Source: a virus. From it: a DNA stretch of 27,173 bases. Shown in pieces: positions 1-7,800 of this stretch (position 1 is its first letter; the number at the start of each line of letters is the position of its first letter). The notes under the pieces are model-generated. The model made no database searches and was not told the origin of the DNA. It saw nothing but the letters and a program-made list of their open reading frames with translations. The DNA lies in the IMG/VR virus record IMGVR_UViG_3300042320_001225, positions 1 to 27,173 of that record. The stretch is one strand, 5' to 3'. The position numbers and the translations under genes are program-made.

Positions 1-317
1 CCAGTTTACTTGCAATTCCAAGTTTATTACAAACATATAAATGGCTTTATAGTAGAAATTTAATATCTAAGGAAAATTTCATATTCAACGTCATAACTGA
101 ACCAGAAATTTTAAAACCAAGAAATCTTCCAAATAAATTGAAAGAAAAAATTGCATTATCGGTAAAGTCAGTATCTGAGTTTCATTATAATGATCTGATG
201 CAAGAAAGAAATGAAAAAGAATTCCAATTAGCTATTCAATATTGTGATGAATTGGACAAATCTAGAGGTACTAATTGGAGATCTATATTTCCAGAAGTTG
301 CAAAGTATGTAAATTGA
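1..317 (+). CDS. C-terminal end of a probable radical-SAM (twitch/SPASM-like) protein, 5' truncated by the window
   Basis: An open frame enters the window (first full codon at position 3) and ends at TGA 315-317, giving about 104 residues. It was found by reading the frame backwards from the stop. The visible part has a segment like FNVITEPEILKPRNLPNKL and a C-terminus like LDKSRGTNWRSIFPEV. From memory, both resemble the tail of twitch-domain radical-SAM proteins common in T4-like cyanophages, in which a Pro-Glu/Asn-Leu-Pro segment is followed by an Asp-x-x-Arg-Gly...FPE ending. The CxxxCxxC cluster that would prove the family lies upstream of the window, so the family assignment is inference. 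No substrate can be named. The downstream neighbour is a glycosyltransferase-like gene after a 75-nt spacer. Confidence 0.55.
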   Translation, partial: SLLAIPSLLQTYKWLYSRNLISKENFIFNVITEPEILKPRNLPNKLKEKIALSVKSVSEFHYNDLMQERNEKEFQLAIQYCDELDKSRGTNWRSIFPEVAKYVN

Positions 318-322
318 CATTA

Positions 323-330
323 TCTAAATA
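323..330 (+). promoter_or_regulatory. Possible variant late promoter octamer TCTAAATA
   Basis: TCTAAATA differs at one position from the T4 late octamer TATAAATA and lies in the spacer before the glycosyltransferase-like gene. With T4 spacing (octamer at about -13 to -6), transcription would start near 336, at the base of the following stem-loop. The same octamer occurs inside gp8 coding sequence (17484-17491), so the motif alone is weak evidence. Confidence 0.3.
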
Positions 331-334
331 ACGT

Positions 335-371
335 GGTATCATGCCTTTGGGTGATACCCGTTTACGTAAAC
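335..371 (+). promoter_or_regulatory. Intergenic stem-loop followed by a 12-bp perfect palindrome
   Basis: GGTATCA (335-341) is the exact reverse complement of TGATACC (352-358), with a 10-nt loop that can add a CC/GG pair. An alternative hairpin GGGT(349-352)/ACCC(356-359) would compete with it. Directly after it, GTTTACGTAAAC (360-371) is a perfect palindrome. No U-tract follows, so this is not a standard terminator. It could be a 5'-end mRNA stabilising structure, a processing site or a protein-binding site. The structure is seen in the sequence. The role is unknown. Confidence 0.5.
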
Positions 372-392
372 AAATCAAATTGAAGTATATTC

Positions 393-1154
393 ATGGCAAA
401 AGGTTTTAAAGTGGTTACAAAACCACCCACATCATCTTCTAATAATACAGATGGTTTTAATTTAGAAGAAGCAAAACAAATGATTAAAGACAAGAGCATT
501 GTCTTTTGTCTTCCTGGAAGAGGCGTTTCATATACATATCTAAAGAATTTTGTACAACTCTGTTTCGATCTTGTACAAAATGGTGCTTCAATCCAGATTT
601 CACAAGACTATTCTTCAATGGTCAACTTTGCCCGTTGCAAGTGTCTTGGTGCTAACGTCCTTCGTGGTCCCGATCAACTTCCTTGGGATGGTAAACTGAA
701 GTATGATTACCAACTTTGGATTGATAGTGACATCGTATTCAATACAGAATCTTTCTATCGCCTAGTGTGGATGGATAAAGATATCTCTTGTGGATGGTAT
801 GCAACTGAAGATGGTGTAACTACATCAGTTGCACATTGGCTTGAAGAAGATGACTTCAAGAACAATGGTGGTGTTATGAACCATGAGATGGTTGATGGCA
901 TTCAAAAGCGTCGTAAACCATTCACTGTTGATTACACTGGGTTTGGTTGGACACTAATCAAACACGGTGTGTTTGAGCATCCAGAGATGAAGTATCCTTG
1001 GTTTGCACCTCAGATGCAAGTTTTTGAATCTGGTGAAGTTCAGGATATGTGTGGTGAAGACGTTTCGTTCTGTCTTGATGCTATTAAGGCAGGATTTGAA
1101 ATTTGGTGTGATCCAATCTGTCGAGTAGGACACGAGAAGACACGAGTTATCTAA
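393..1154 (+). CDS. GT-A-fold glycosyltransferase-like protein
   Basis: This 253-residue protein looks like a nucleotide-sugar-dependent glycosyltransferase of the GT-A (GT2/Anp1-like) type. An N-terminal beta-strand/loop CLPGRGVSYTYL lies at residues 39-50. The block WIDSDIVF at 109-116 carries a DxD-type motif (DSD), which binds the metal and nucleotide-sugar in this fold. GEDVSFCLDAI near 221-231 followed by VGHEK at the C-terminus resembles the acceptor/catalytic ED and late-His positions of such enzymes. No signal peptide or membrane helix is seen, so it should act in the host cytoplasm. Donor and acceptor cannot be deduced; virion protein, host surface glycan or nucleotide substrates are all possible. 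The ATG at 393 gives the full fold. Its ribosome site is weak (a TGAAG 8-12 nt upstream). A nucleotidyltransferase with a similar DxD is a less likely alternative. Confidence 0.7.
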   Translation: MAKGFKVVTKPPTSSSNNTDGFNLEEAKQMIKDKSIVFCLPGRGVSYTYLKNFVQLCFDLVQNGASIQISQDYSSMVNFARCKCLGANVLRGPDQLPWDGKLKYDYQLWIDSDIVFNTESFYRLVWMDKDISCGWYATEDGVTTSVAHWLEEDDFKNNGGVMNHEMVDGIQKRRKPFTVDYTGFGWTLIKHGVFEHPEMKYPWFAPQMQVFESGEVQDMCGEDVSFCLDAIKAGFEIWCDPICRVGHEKTRVI

Positions 1155-1186
1155 TATATTAAGTAGTATTTTGTGTCGGATTACAC

Positions 1187-1351
1187 ATGGAGAAATACGA
1201 TATATATTGTCAGGGGAGAAAAATTTACTCTTCCGTAACGGAAGAAGAAATGTTGGACATCACGCAAGAACTTGCTGATCAATTTTATACGAATGGTACT
1301 CCCCATCCTGACGATATTGTGGTAGAATATCTTGGTTACGACATTGAGTAA
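1187..1351 (+). CDS. Small conserved-type phage protein, 54 aa, unknown function
   Basis: ATG 1187 to TAA 1349-1351 encodes 54 residues, beginning MEKYDIYCQGRKIYSS and ending VVEYLGYDIE. It is acidic (runs TEEEM and PHPDD), has no membrane segment, and looks like a short beta-hairpin followed by a helix (EEEMLDITQELADQFY). The start lies 32 nt after the glycosyltransferase-like gene, and the next small ORF begins 3 nt after its stop, so the two are probably co-translated. A short inverted repeat TGTGT(1172-1176)/ACACA(1183-1187) encloses the weak purine site CGGA and touches the start codon. I recall similar short proteins in T4-like cyanophages but know no function. Confidence 0.65.
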   Translation: MEKYDIYCQGRKIYSSVTEEEMLDITQELADQFYTNGTPHPDDIVVEYLGYDIE

Positions 1352-1354
1352 ATT

Positions 1355-1498
1355 ATGGCAGTGAAAAGATCTTTGAGTGGTTCAAAAATTATTGAATCAT
1401 CTCCAAAAAATACACGTCAGGGACGCTCCAAAAACACAAAGCTTTCTGCGACTAGTAGAAATTGTGCTAAAAAGCGTTATAGAGGTCAAGGAAAATAA
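1355..1498 (+). CDS. Small basic protein, 47 aa, unknown function
   Basis: ATG 1355 to TAA 1496-1498 encodes 47 residues with very high Lys/Arg content (MAVKRSLSGSKIIE at the start, AKKRYRGQGK at the end) and almost no acidic residues. The composition suggests nucleic-acid or phosphate-backbone binding, or a disordered capsid-associated peptide. It starts 3 nt after the preceding 54-aa gene, which supports a real coupled pair. Comparable Lys/Arg/Ser-rich peptides are common in T4-like cyanophage late regions, but this is recollection without a function. Confidence 0.65.
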   Translation: MAVKRSLSGSKIIESSPKNTRQGRSKNTKLSATSRNCAKKRYRGQGK

Positions 1499-1548
1499 TT
1501 CGTAATTAATAAGTTGGTTTGAATTCCACTTCACATCATTTATCGAAG

Positions 1549-1683
1549 ATGGAGTTTATCCATACAAAAAATAGAATATGCTTATCAACAGTATTAATGT
1601 CCTTGATGGTAACATCAGCAGTGATAAAATTGACTGATGCTTCTATCACTATAGATAAATTATTATCAACATATACAAAATAA
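1549..1683 (+). CDS. Possible small single-pass membrane protein, 44 aa
   Basis: ATG 1549 to TAA 1681-1683 encodes 44 residues. A short N-terminus with basic residues (MEFIHTKNR) is followed by a hydrophobic run CLSTVLMSLMVTSAVIKL at about 11-28, then a polar tail DASITIDKLLSTYTK. The layout fits an N-in single-pass inner-membrane peptide. The stop lies 9 nt before the terminator stem, the position expected of the last gene of a transcript. The ribosome site is poor (GAAG touching the ATG). The product is not recognised. A short ORF of this size could still be chance, though the ordered hydrophobic segment and terminator position argue for a gene. Confidence 0.5.
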   Translation: MEFIHTKNRICLSTVLMSLMVTSAVIKLTDASITIDKLLSTYTK

Positions 1684-1692
1684 CACATACAT

Positions 1693-1726
1693 AAGACAGG
1701 AAATATCTCCTGTCTTTTTTGTTTTT
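1693..1726 (+). terminator. Strong Rho-independent terminator
   Basis: AAGACAGGA (1693-1701) pairs perfectly with TCCTGTCTT (1708-1716) around a 6-nt loop, and the tract TTTTTTGTTTTT (1715-1726) follows. It ends the transcript of the three small genes upstream. The T-tract ends exactly where the next ATG begins (1727). Confidence 0.9.
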
Positions 1727-2350
1727 ATGGCATATCTAAATCACAATTTACCTACTTTCACTTGTTACATTCGTAATGAATTTCTTTTTAATCATACAAA
1801 GGGATTTGGGGAAGTAACTTTATGTGATGTGCATTCAGTTGCTTCGTTGGAAAAGCATGTTCCTCTTTTTGAAGCATACTTAGAAAATGGCGTAAATTGG
1901 ACAAGAAGACCAATACATGCTTTCTGCTGGAAACCAGACGCACCCATTCCAAAACTTGAAGAGTGTATGTGGTGGGATTGTTTTTCTCCATATATCGACG
2001 TACAAGTTCGTTCAAGACTTGCAAACTTACGTGCAGATCTTATTAATTTTCGTGGAGAAAAAAATCAGGGAACATATATGTTTACATTAGATTGGTCATG
2101 GGAATCAAAATCTACTTTGAATACCAATTTTAGTGAAACACCCGAGCATAAATGTGCCCATTTCTTTAAAATGGATAATGGAAATTTTTATGCTTATCCA
2201 AATAATAAAATTATTTGGTATGATGATGCATGGACAAAGAATAGAATTACTAAAAATCCAGGATATATAATTGATCTAACTGAATATTCAGTTGAGAATT
2301 TAAGAAAAATTGAAACTTCAGATGATTTCATGTATGAAGTGAAAAATTGA
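1727..2350 (+). CDS. Trp-rich conserved-type phage protein, 207 aa, unknown function
   Basis: The 207-residue protein begins MAYLNHNLPTFTCYIRNEFL. It has no signal peptide or membrane helix and is rich in aromatic residues, with eight Trp including HAFCW near 65-69, MWWDCF near 81-86, LDWSWE near 121-126 and IIWYDDAW. Single His and Cys residues near the Trp clusters (HAFCW, PEHKCAHFF) could bind metal, but no known motif is complete. I recall similar proteins in T4-like cyanophages near the baseplate genes. No function is known to me. The start is odd: the ATG directly follows the terminator T-tract, so no Shine-Dalgarno site exists, yet the first residues read as a continuous plausible N-terminus. 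A start further downstream is the alternative. Confidence 0.75.
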   Translation: MAYLNHNLPTFTCYIRNEFLFNHTKGFGEVTLCDVHSVASLEKHVPLFEAYLENGVNWTRRPIHAFCWKPDAPIPKLEECMWWDCFSPYIDVQVRSRLANLRADLINFRGEKNQGTYMFTLDWSWESKSTLNTNFSETPEHKCAHFFKMDNGNFYAYPNNKIIWYDDAWTKNRITKNPGYIIDLTEYSVENLRKIETSDDFMYEVKN

Positions 2351-2400
2351 GCGATAGAAACCGCTATAAAAGTTCTGATTAATCACAATCAGATACTAAA

Positions 2401-2541
2401 ATGGAATTTCAGGAGCAAAAAACTCACAATTTAATCATTCAGAGCAAACTTCATGAAAAAATTCGTAATGATGAGGATTATGATGACTGGGAATATGGAA
2501 CAGAACCCAGTTATGGAATGCCTATAAATACGAATAAATAA
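2401..2541 (+). CDS. Small acidic protein, 46 aa, unknown function
   Basis: ATG 2401 to TAA 2539-2541 encodes 46 residues: a helix-like N-terminal half (MEFQEQKTHNLIIQSKLHEK) and an acidic, aromatic C-terminal part with NDEDYDDWEYGTEPSYG. No membrane segment or known motif is seen. It lies 50 nt after the 207-aa gene. An imperfectly placed inverted repeat TCTGATT(2374-2380)/AATCAGA(2387-2393) precedes it. Its last codons overlap the two late promoter octamers that serve gp25. The coherent composition and tight fit between neighbours support a gene, but no homologue is recognised. Confidence 0.5.
   Translation: MEFQEQKTHNLIIQSKLHEKIRNDEDYDDWEYGTEPSYGMPINTNK
2523..2540 (+). promoter_or_regulatory. 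Tandem T4-type late promoter octamers upstream of gp25
   Basis: TATAAATA (2523-2530) is the exact T4 late promoter consensus recognised by the gp55-type late sigma with the sliding clamp. AATAAATA (2533-2540) matches the NATAAATA form reported for T4-like cyanophages. With T4 spacing the starts would be near 2536 and 2546, just upstream of the gp25 GTG at 2560. They sit inside the 3' end of the 46-aa ORF. Confidence 0.75.
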
Positions 2542-2559
2542 ACGAAGATCCTATAAAAA

Positions 2560-2964
2560 GTGCCTCTTCAAAAAATTTCTAGAGGTTTCAAAGACATTTC
2601 ATTGTCAATGAAACGTCATCCAGTTACAAATGATATCCTTCCTCTAAAAAATGAGGATGCAATCAAGCGTTCTGTTCAAAATTTAGTAAGAATTCAAGTT
2701 GGAGAGGTCTTTTTTAACAATCTAATTGGCACTAGAATTAGTGGAGCACTATTTGAATTAGCAACAAGCGATTTTACTGCTCCAATAAAAACAGAAATTG
2801 AAACTGTTATTACAAACTTTGAGCCAAGAGTTGTACTAAAAAGCGTTGAAGTTGATCCAGATCCTGATAATAATGCTCTAGAAGTCACAATATCTTATGA
2901 CATAGTTGGTTTATCAACGCCTACACAGACAGTTACCTTTATCTTAGAACCAACTAGACTATAA
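2560..2964 (+). CDS. 25: Baseplate wedge subunit gp25
   Basis: This is the T4 gp25 homologue (GPW_gp25 family), a small wedge protein at the inner ring that joins the gp6-gp7 core of the contractile baseplate and helps start sheath assembly. Length (134 aa) matches T4 gp25 (about 132). Visible landmarks are LKNEDAIKRSVQNLVR at 28-43, the VGEVFFNNLIGTRISGALFE block at about 46-65, and the conserved EPR triplet at about 88-90 (NFEPRVVL). Translation starts at GTG (2560), which gives the usual N-terminus MPLQKISRGFKDIS. The Shine-Dalgarno is weak (GAAG about 13 nt upstream). It is the first gene after the tandem late octamers, and its stop overlaps the gp6 start (TAATG). Confidence 0.95.
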   Translation: MPLQKISRGFKDISLSMKRHPVTNDILPLKNEDAIKRSVQNLVRIQVGEVFFNNLIGTRISGALFELATSDFTAPIKTEIETVITNFEPRVVLKSVEVDPDPDNNALEVTISYDIVGLSTPTQTVTFILEPTRL

Positions 2965-4844
2965 TGGCACTAACACAATTTACAAATTTAAATTTTGAGG
3001 ATATAAAATCCTCAATTAAGGATTATCTAAGAGCAAATACAAACTTTACAGACTATGACTTTGAAGGATCTAATCTTTCAGTCATCATAAATTTGCTTGC
3101 ATATAATTCTTATATCACCGCCTACAATACAAACATGGTGGTGAATGAAACTTTTATTGATTCCGCCACTTTGCGTGAGAACGTTGTATCTCTTGCACGT
3201 AATATTGGATATGTACCACGATCAAAACGCGCTGCAAAAGCAACTGTAGACTTTTTTGTTAGTGGAATTTCTACAACAACAGACACAATTTCATTCCAAC
3301 CAGGGGTTGTTGCGAATGGAAGTGTTTCGGATGTCAATTTTATCTTTTCTCTACCAGAAAAAGTTACCGTAGCAGCGCAAAATGGGTCTTCTTTTGGTAG
3401 TTTAGAAATTTATCAAGGTCAATATTTAGAAAATTCTTGGACAGTTAACAATTCTCAACCAAATCAGCGTTATATTATCCCAAATGACAGCGTTGATACG
3501 TCAACTTTGCGTATAAAGGTAAAAAATACATCCACAGATACAACTTTTACTGAGCATCAACTAGTTGATAATATCCTCGGTATTACTTCTACGTCAAATA
3601 TTTACTTAATCCAAGAAACTACAGACGAAAAATACGAAATTTTGTTTGGTGATGGTGTTTTTGGTAAGAAATTACAGTCAGGAAACGTAATTACTGCATC
3701 TTACATTAAGACAAATGGTAAAGATGGTAATGGAGTAACTGATTTTAGGTTTGCTGGAACAATTTTTGATGAAAATAACGCAAATATAACCTCATTTGCC
3801 GCTGATTTAACAGCACAAGTACCATCTGAAAACGGAGATGAGATAGAACCTGTCGAAAGTGTCAAATACTTTGCTCCTAGACTGTATTCATCTCAGCATA
3901 GAGCAGTAACTGCAAGTGATTATGAGGCAATTTTACCAACATTGTATCCAAATATTGAAAGTGTGAGTGCTTATGGTGGAGAAGATCTAACTCCACCCCA
4001 ATATGGACGAGTTTTTATTGCTGCTAAACCAAGAAATGGATCTTTCTTATCAGATTTCACTAAAAAGCAACTTTTACAATCCTTAAAGAACTATTCTGTT
4101 GCTGGAATTGTTCCTCAGTTTGAGGACTTAAAGTATCTTTATGTAGAAATTGACAGTTATGTTTACTATAACGCAAATTTCGTTGGTGATCCAAATAATC
4201 TGAAAACTGATGTTATTTCTGCAATTACTTCTTATGCTAGAAGTTCAGAAATGAACCAATTTGGGGGAAGATTTAAATATAGTAAAACCTGTTCACTAAT
4301 TGATAACGTCAATACTGCTATTACTTCAAATATTACAACAGTAAGGATTAGAAGAGATCTTGTTGCACGTATAAATCAACCTGCACAATATGAATTGTGT
4401 TTTGATAATGAATTCTATACAGGTAAGAAAAATTATAATGTCAAGAGTACAGGATTTAGCGTATTTGGTATAGATGGTACATGTTATTTTTCTGATGAAG
4501 TCGTAAATGGATCTAATATCGGAAATCTTTTCCTTTTCCAAATTCTTTCCGATGAAGAGACGAATATTTTATCAACCAAATTTGGAACAGTCAATTATAG
4601 CACTGGTGAAATCCTTATAGATACTGTAAATATTACATCAACCAGTTTAGCAGACAATATTATTGAAGTTCAAGCAATTCCGCTATCAAATGATGTTTTA
4701 GCGAGAAAGGAATTGTATTTGCAATTAGATGTTTCTAAGAGCAATTTCTACATGAAGCAAGATAGCATCTCTTCAGGTGCAAATACTTCAGGAACAAGAT
4801 TTGATATTCAATCAAGCTATCAAAACGGTAAGAAAACAAGATAA
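2964..4844 (+). CDS. 6: Baseplate wedge subunit gp6
   Basis: This is the T4 gp6 homologue (baseplate J-like family), which forms the inner dodecameric wedge ring and the core bundle with gp7. Length 626 aa is close to T4 gp6 (about 660). The N-terminal block FDFEGSNLSVIINLLAYNSY-type sequence (here YDFEGSNLSVIINLLAYNSY, about 31-50) and NETFIDSATLRENVVSLA are typical. KYEILFGDGVFGKKLQSGN lies near 222-240. The segment YFAPRLYSSQHRAVTASDYE near 301-320, followed by GGEDLTPPQYGRVFIAAKP, is the family hallmark. The C-terminal 130 residues are beta-rich and less recognisable. It overlaps the gp25 stop by 1 nt and is followed after 3 nt by the gp7 gene, so translation is probably coupled. Confidence 0.95.
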   Translation: MALTQFTNLNFEDIKSSIKDYLRANTNFTDYDFEGSNLSVIINLLAYNSYITAYNTNMVVNETFIDSATLRENVVSLARNIGYVPRSKRAAKATVDFFVSGISTTTDTISFQPGVVANGSVSDVNFIFSLPEKVTVAAQNGSSFGSLEIYQGQYLENSWTVNNSQPNQRYIIPNDSVDTSTLRIKVKNTSTDTTFTEHQLVDNILGITSTSNIYLIQETTDEKYEILFGDGVFGKKLQSGNVITASYIKTNGKDGNGVTDFRFAGTIFDENNANITSFAADLTAQVPSENGDEIEPVESVKYFAPRLYSSQHRAVTASDYEAILPTLYPNIESVSAYGGEDLTPPQYGRVFIAAKPRNGSFLSDFTKKQLLQSLKNYSVAGIVPQFEDLKYLYVEIDSYVYYNANFVGDPNNLKTDVISAITSYARSSEMNQFGGRFKYSKTCSLIDNVNTAITSNITTVRIRRDLVARINQPAQYELCFDNEFYTGKKNYNVKSTGFSVFGIDGTCYFSDEVVNGSNIGNLFLFQILSDEETNILSTKFGTVNYSTGEILIDTVNITSTSLADNIIEVQAIPLSNDVLARKELYLQLDVSKSNFYMKQDSISSGANTSGTRFDIQSSYQNGKKTR

Positions 4845-4847
4845 CAG

Positions 4848-7800
4848 ATGATCGAAACCTCCCTATCCAAAGTCAAAATCAATGAAATTATTCAGAGCCA
4901 AATCCCTGAATACATTGATGTCGAAAATCCTTATTTTGGAGAATTTTTAAGGCAATATTATTACTCGCAGGAGTATCAGGGAGGTCCTGTTGATATTGCA
5001 GACAATCTAGTCGAATATAAAGGATTAGATTATCTAAACACAAGAAATTTAATTGGATTTACATCCCTAACATCATACATCAGTGGCGTTGATGAAACCA
5101 TTTATGTAAAATCAACAGATGGTTGGCCAGCACAATGGGGTCTACTAAAAATTGATGATGAAATCATCACTTATACTGGTATTGGGTCTACATCATTTAC
5201 TGGGTGTGTTCGTGGATTTAGTGGTATTGAAAAAAATACCAAAACCAATCAACCAGAGTATCTAACATTCACTTCCAGTGGTATTTCAACCCATGCATCA
5301 AATGCACGAGTTGAAAATCTCAGTAATGTCTTTCTTAATGAATTTTTAAAAAAATTAAAGACATTAGTTCTTCCAGGATTTGAAAATAGAAATCTATATG
5401 GTGATTTAAACGAAAGCAATTTCATTAGACAAGCAAAAGATTTCTATAAATCTAAAGGAACAGAAGAAGCATTCAAAATTCTCTTCAAAGCATTGTATGC
5501 TGAACAGGTTGAAATGGTTCAACCTCAAAAATTTGTAATTAAACCGTCAGATGCTGATTATATTAAAAATGATGTATTAGTTTGTGAAGTTGTCAGTGGT
5601 AACCCAATTAAAATTGAAGGACAAACACTATTTCAAAATACAACACCACTTCAAACTAGTGGATCAATTTATAATGTTGAAAAGGCAATCATAGATGGTA
5701 AAACATACTATAAAATTGCCATTTCTAAAGGAACTACACTCGGGAAGTTTCTCCAGGTAGGAAAAACATTTGTTACTAAAGCATCTGGTACTGGATCTAC
5801 AATCATCAATGTTGATAGTACAGTCGGATTTGGTACAACAGGAGATCTTACATATGAAGACTTACAGTTAAGTTACACAGATAAAAACTATACCCAATTC
5901 TTAGGTGTTTCTGGTATTACAACATCAGTAGGAATTGGGTCTACTGTTTTTGCGTATGGTCTTCAAGCATATTCTTACGAAGATGGAAATCTAGATAATC
6001 CAGTTTATCTAAACATTGTAGGAACAATTAATAATTTTAATGGTAGTGCATTAAATCAACAAGAAGGAAGCAGCATTAATGTATCTACTCTAGGTATAGA
6101 GCAAAAAGATACAAGATTTACTTCATGGATATACAACACATCAACAAAGTATATTATTGATAAAATCAATTCTTTGGGTTCTAATGTATATGAGTTTACT
6201 TTTTTCTCAACTCATGTTCTTTATGTTGGAGATACTCTTGATATCGTAGATGAAGACAATAATATTACTGTAGGCACAATATTACAAATTATTAATAATA
6301 AAACTATCCAAGTTAATTGTGCATCTTTAGATTTATCCAAAAAATATTTTATAAGAAGGCAATTAAAGACAAACAAAGATTATACAGCAGATATTCAAAA
6401 TACATATTCATCTGGTGACACTGTTTATGTTGCTTCTAATAGCATTCCACATTGGAATATAAATCCTCAAAAGAGAATTAGAAACTTCACTACATCTGGA
6501 GTTACAACATTTACAGAAATTTCAATTACCGATCATCATTTTAATGATGGTGAACTTGTAGTATATAAACCATCAGGTACAAACGGTGCAGTATCTGGAT
6601 TAAGCACTAATCAGTCATATTATATTCGTAAGATCGATGACAATACAATTTCTCTTGCATATTCATTAGAGAATGCTCGTAGGGGTCAATATATTTCTAT
6701 ATTTGGATCTGGAGATTTATCTGGAATTACCACACATTCATTAACACCATACAACGTAGGATTTTCTACAATTGGAGCACAAAAGTTATTAAGAAAGTTT
6801 CCTGTTCCTGAATATAGCGAGACTAAATCTGCAACTATTCAAGGAGGAGTTGGATTATTTGTTAACGGTGTTGAAATTTATTCTTATAAGTCAACAGACA
6901 AAGTTTATTATGGTCCAATTCAATCAGTTAGTGTCCTCAATGAAGGCAGTAACTTTGACGTAATTAACCCACCAAGACTTTCAGTTTATCAAGATGGACA
7001 CTCTGGTGCAGGTTCTTCAGTAATTACACACGTATCTGGATCAATTCAAGAAATTCTTGTTGATACTGAAGGTTTAGATTATACTACCACACCAACTGTC
7101 TATATCTCTGGAGGAAATGGTTCTGCTAGTGCAGAAGCAAAGATGAAATTAGTCTCCCATCAGGTAGACTTTGATAGCACTAGTACTGGTGGAATTGTAG
7201 ATACTGTTACTGACAAAATTACTTTCCCAGAAGCACATGGATTTAAGCATGGTGAGGAAATTGTTTATAATACTCGTGGAACAACTCCAATCGGTCTTGG
7301 AACCGCTCCAGGGACGCTTATCAATGGGTCTTCGTATTATGTTATAAAGAACAATGATTACACCATTTCATTGGCGGAAACAAGGCAAAAAGCCCTTGCT
7401 GGAATTGCAACATTAGATATCACTTCTAATGGTCAAGGTTTTCATGCATTTTCGACAAAGGAAAGAAGACTAAAAGTAGATAAAGTTTATATTATTGAAA
7501 ACGGCACATTCTATAACCGAGAAAATACAACAACTCCTGTTGGTATTAATACCTTTACAGATGTAATTACAATCAATAATCACGGATATAGTTCTGGAGA
7601 AGAGTTAAAGTATTCTACAACAGGTCTATCAATTGGCGGATTAAGCACGACAACCAAATACTATGCAATAAAAATTAATGAAGATCAGTTTAGAGTTTCT
7701 ATCTCTACCAGTCTAACAAATTATGTTGGACTAAGTAGTGTTGGATCTGGATATCATGTATTCAATTATCCGCCAATTGTAGTAACTTTAAATGGTCCAC

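Noticed and set aside
335-358. Stem-loop as a Rho-independent terminator of the upstream radical-SAM-like gene
   Set aside because: The bases after the stem are CGTTTACG with no U-run, and a gene follows closely.
1788-2024. 78-aa minus-strand ORF in the Trp-rich gene
   Set aside because: It is the antisense shadow of a + strand frame that is clearly protein-like along its whole length.
2374-2393. Inverted repeat TCTGATT/AATCAGA as a terminator for the 207-aa gene
   Set aside because: The stem is A/T-rich and no T-tract follows, so intrinsic termination is unlikely.
4326-4541. Minus-strand ORFs inside gp6, gp7, gp8 and the giant genes (for example this one)
   Set aside because: They are short, antisense to strongly conserved coding sequence, lack ribosome sites and read as low-quality reverse-complement translations.
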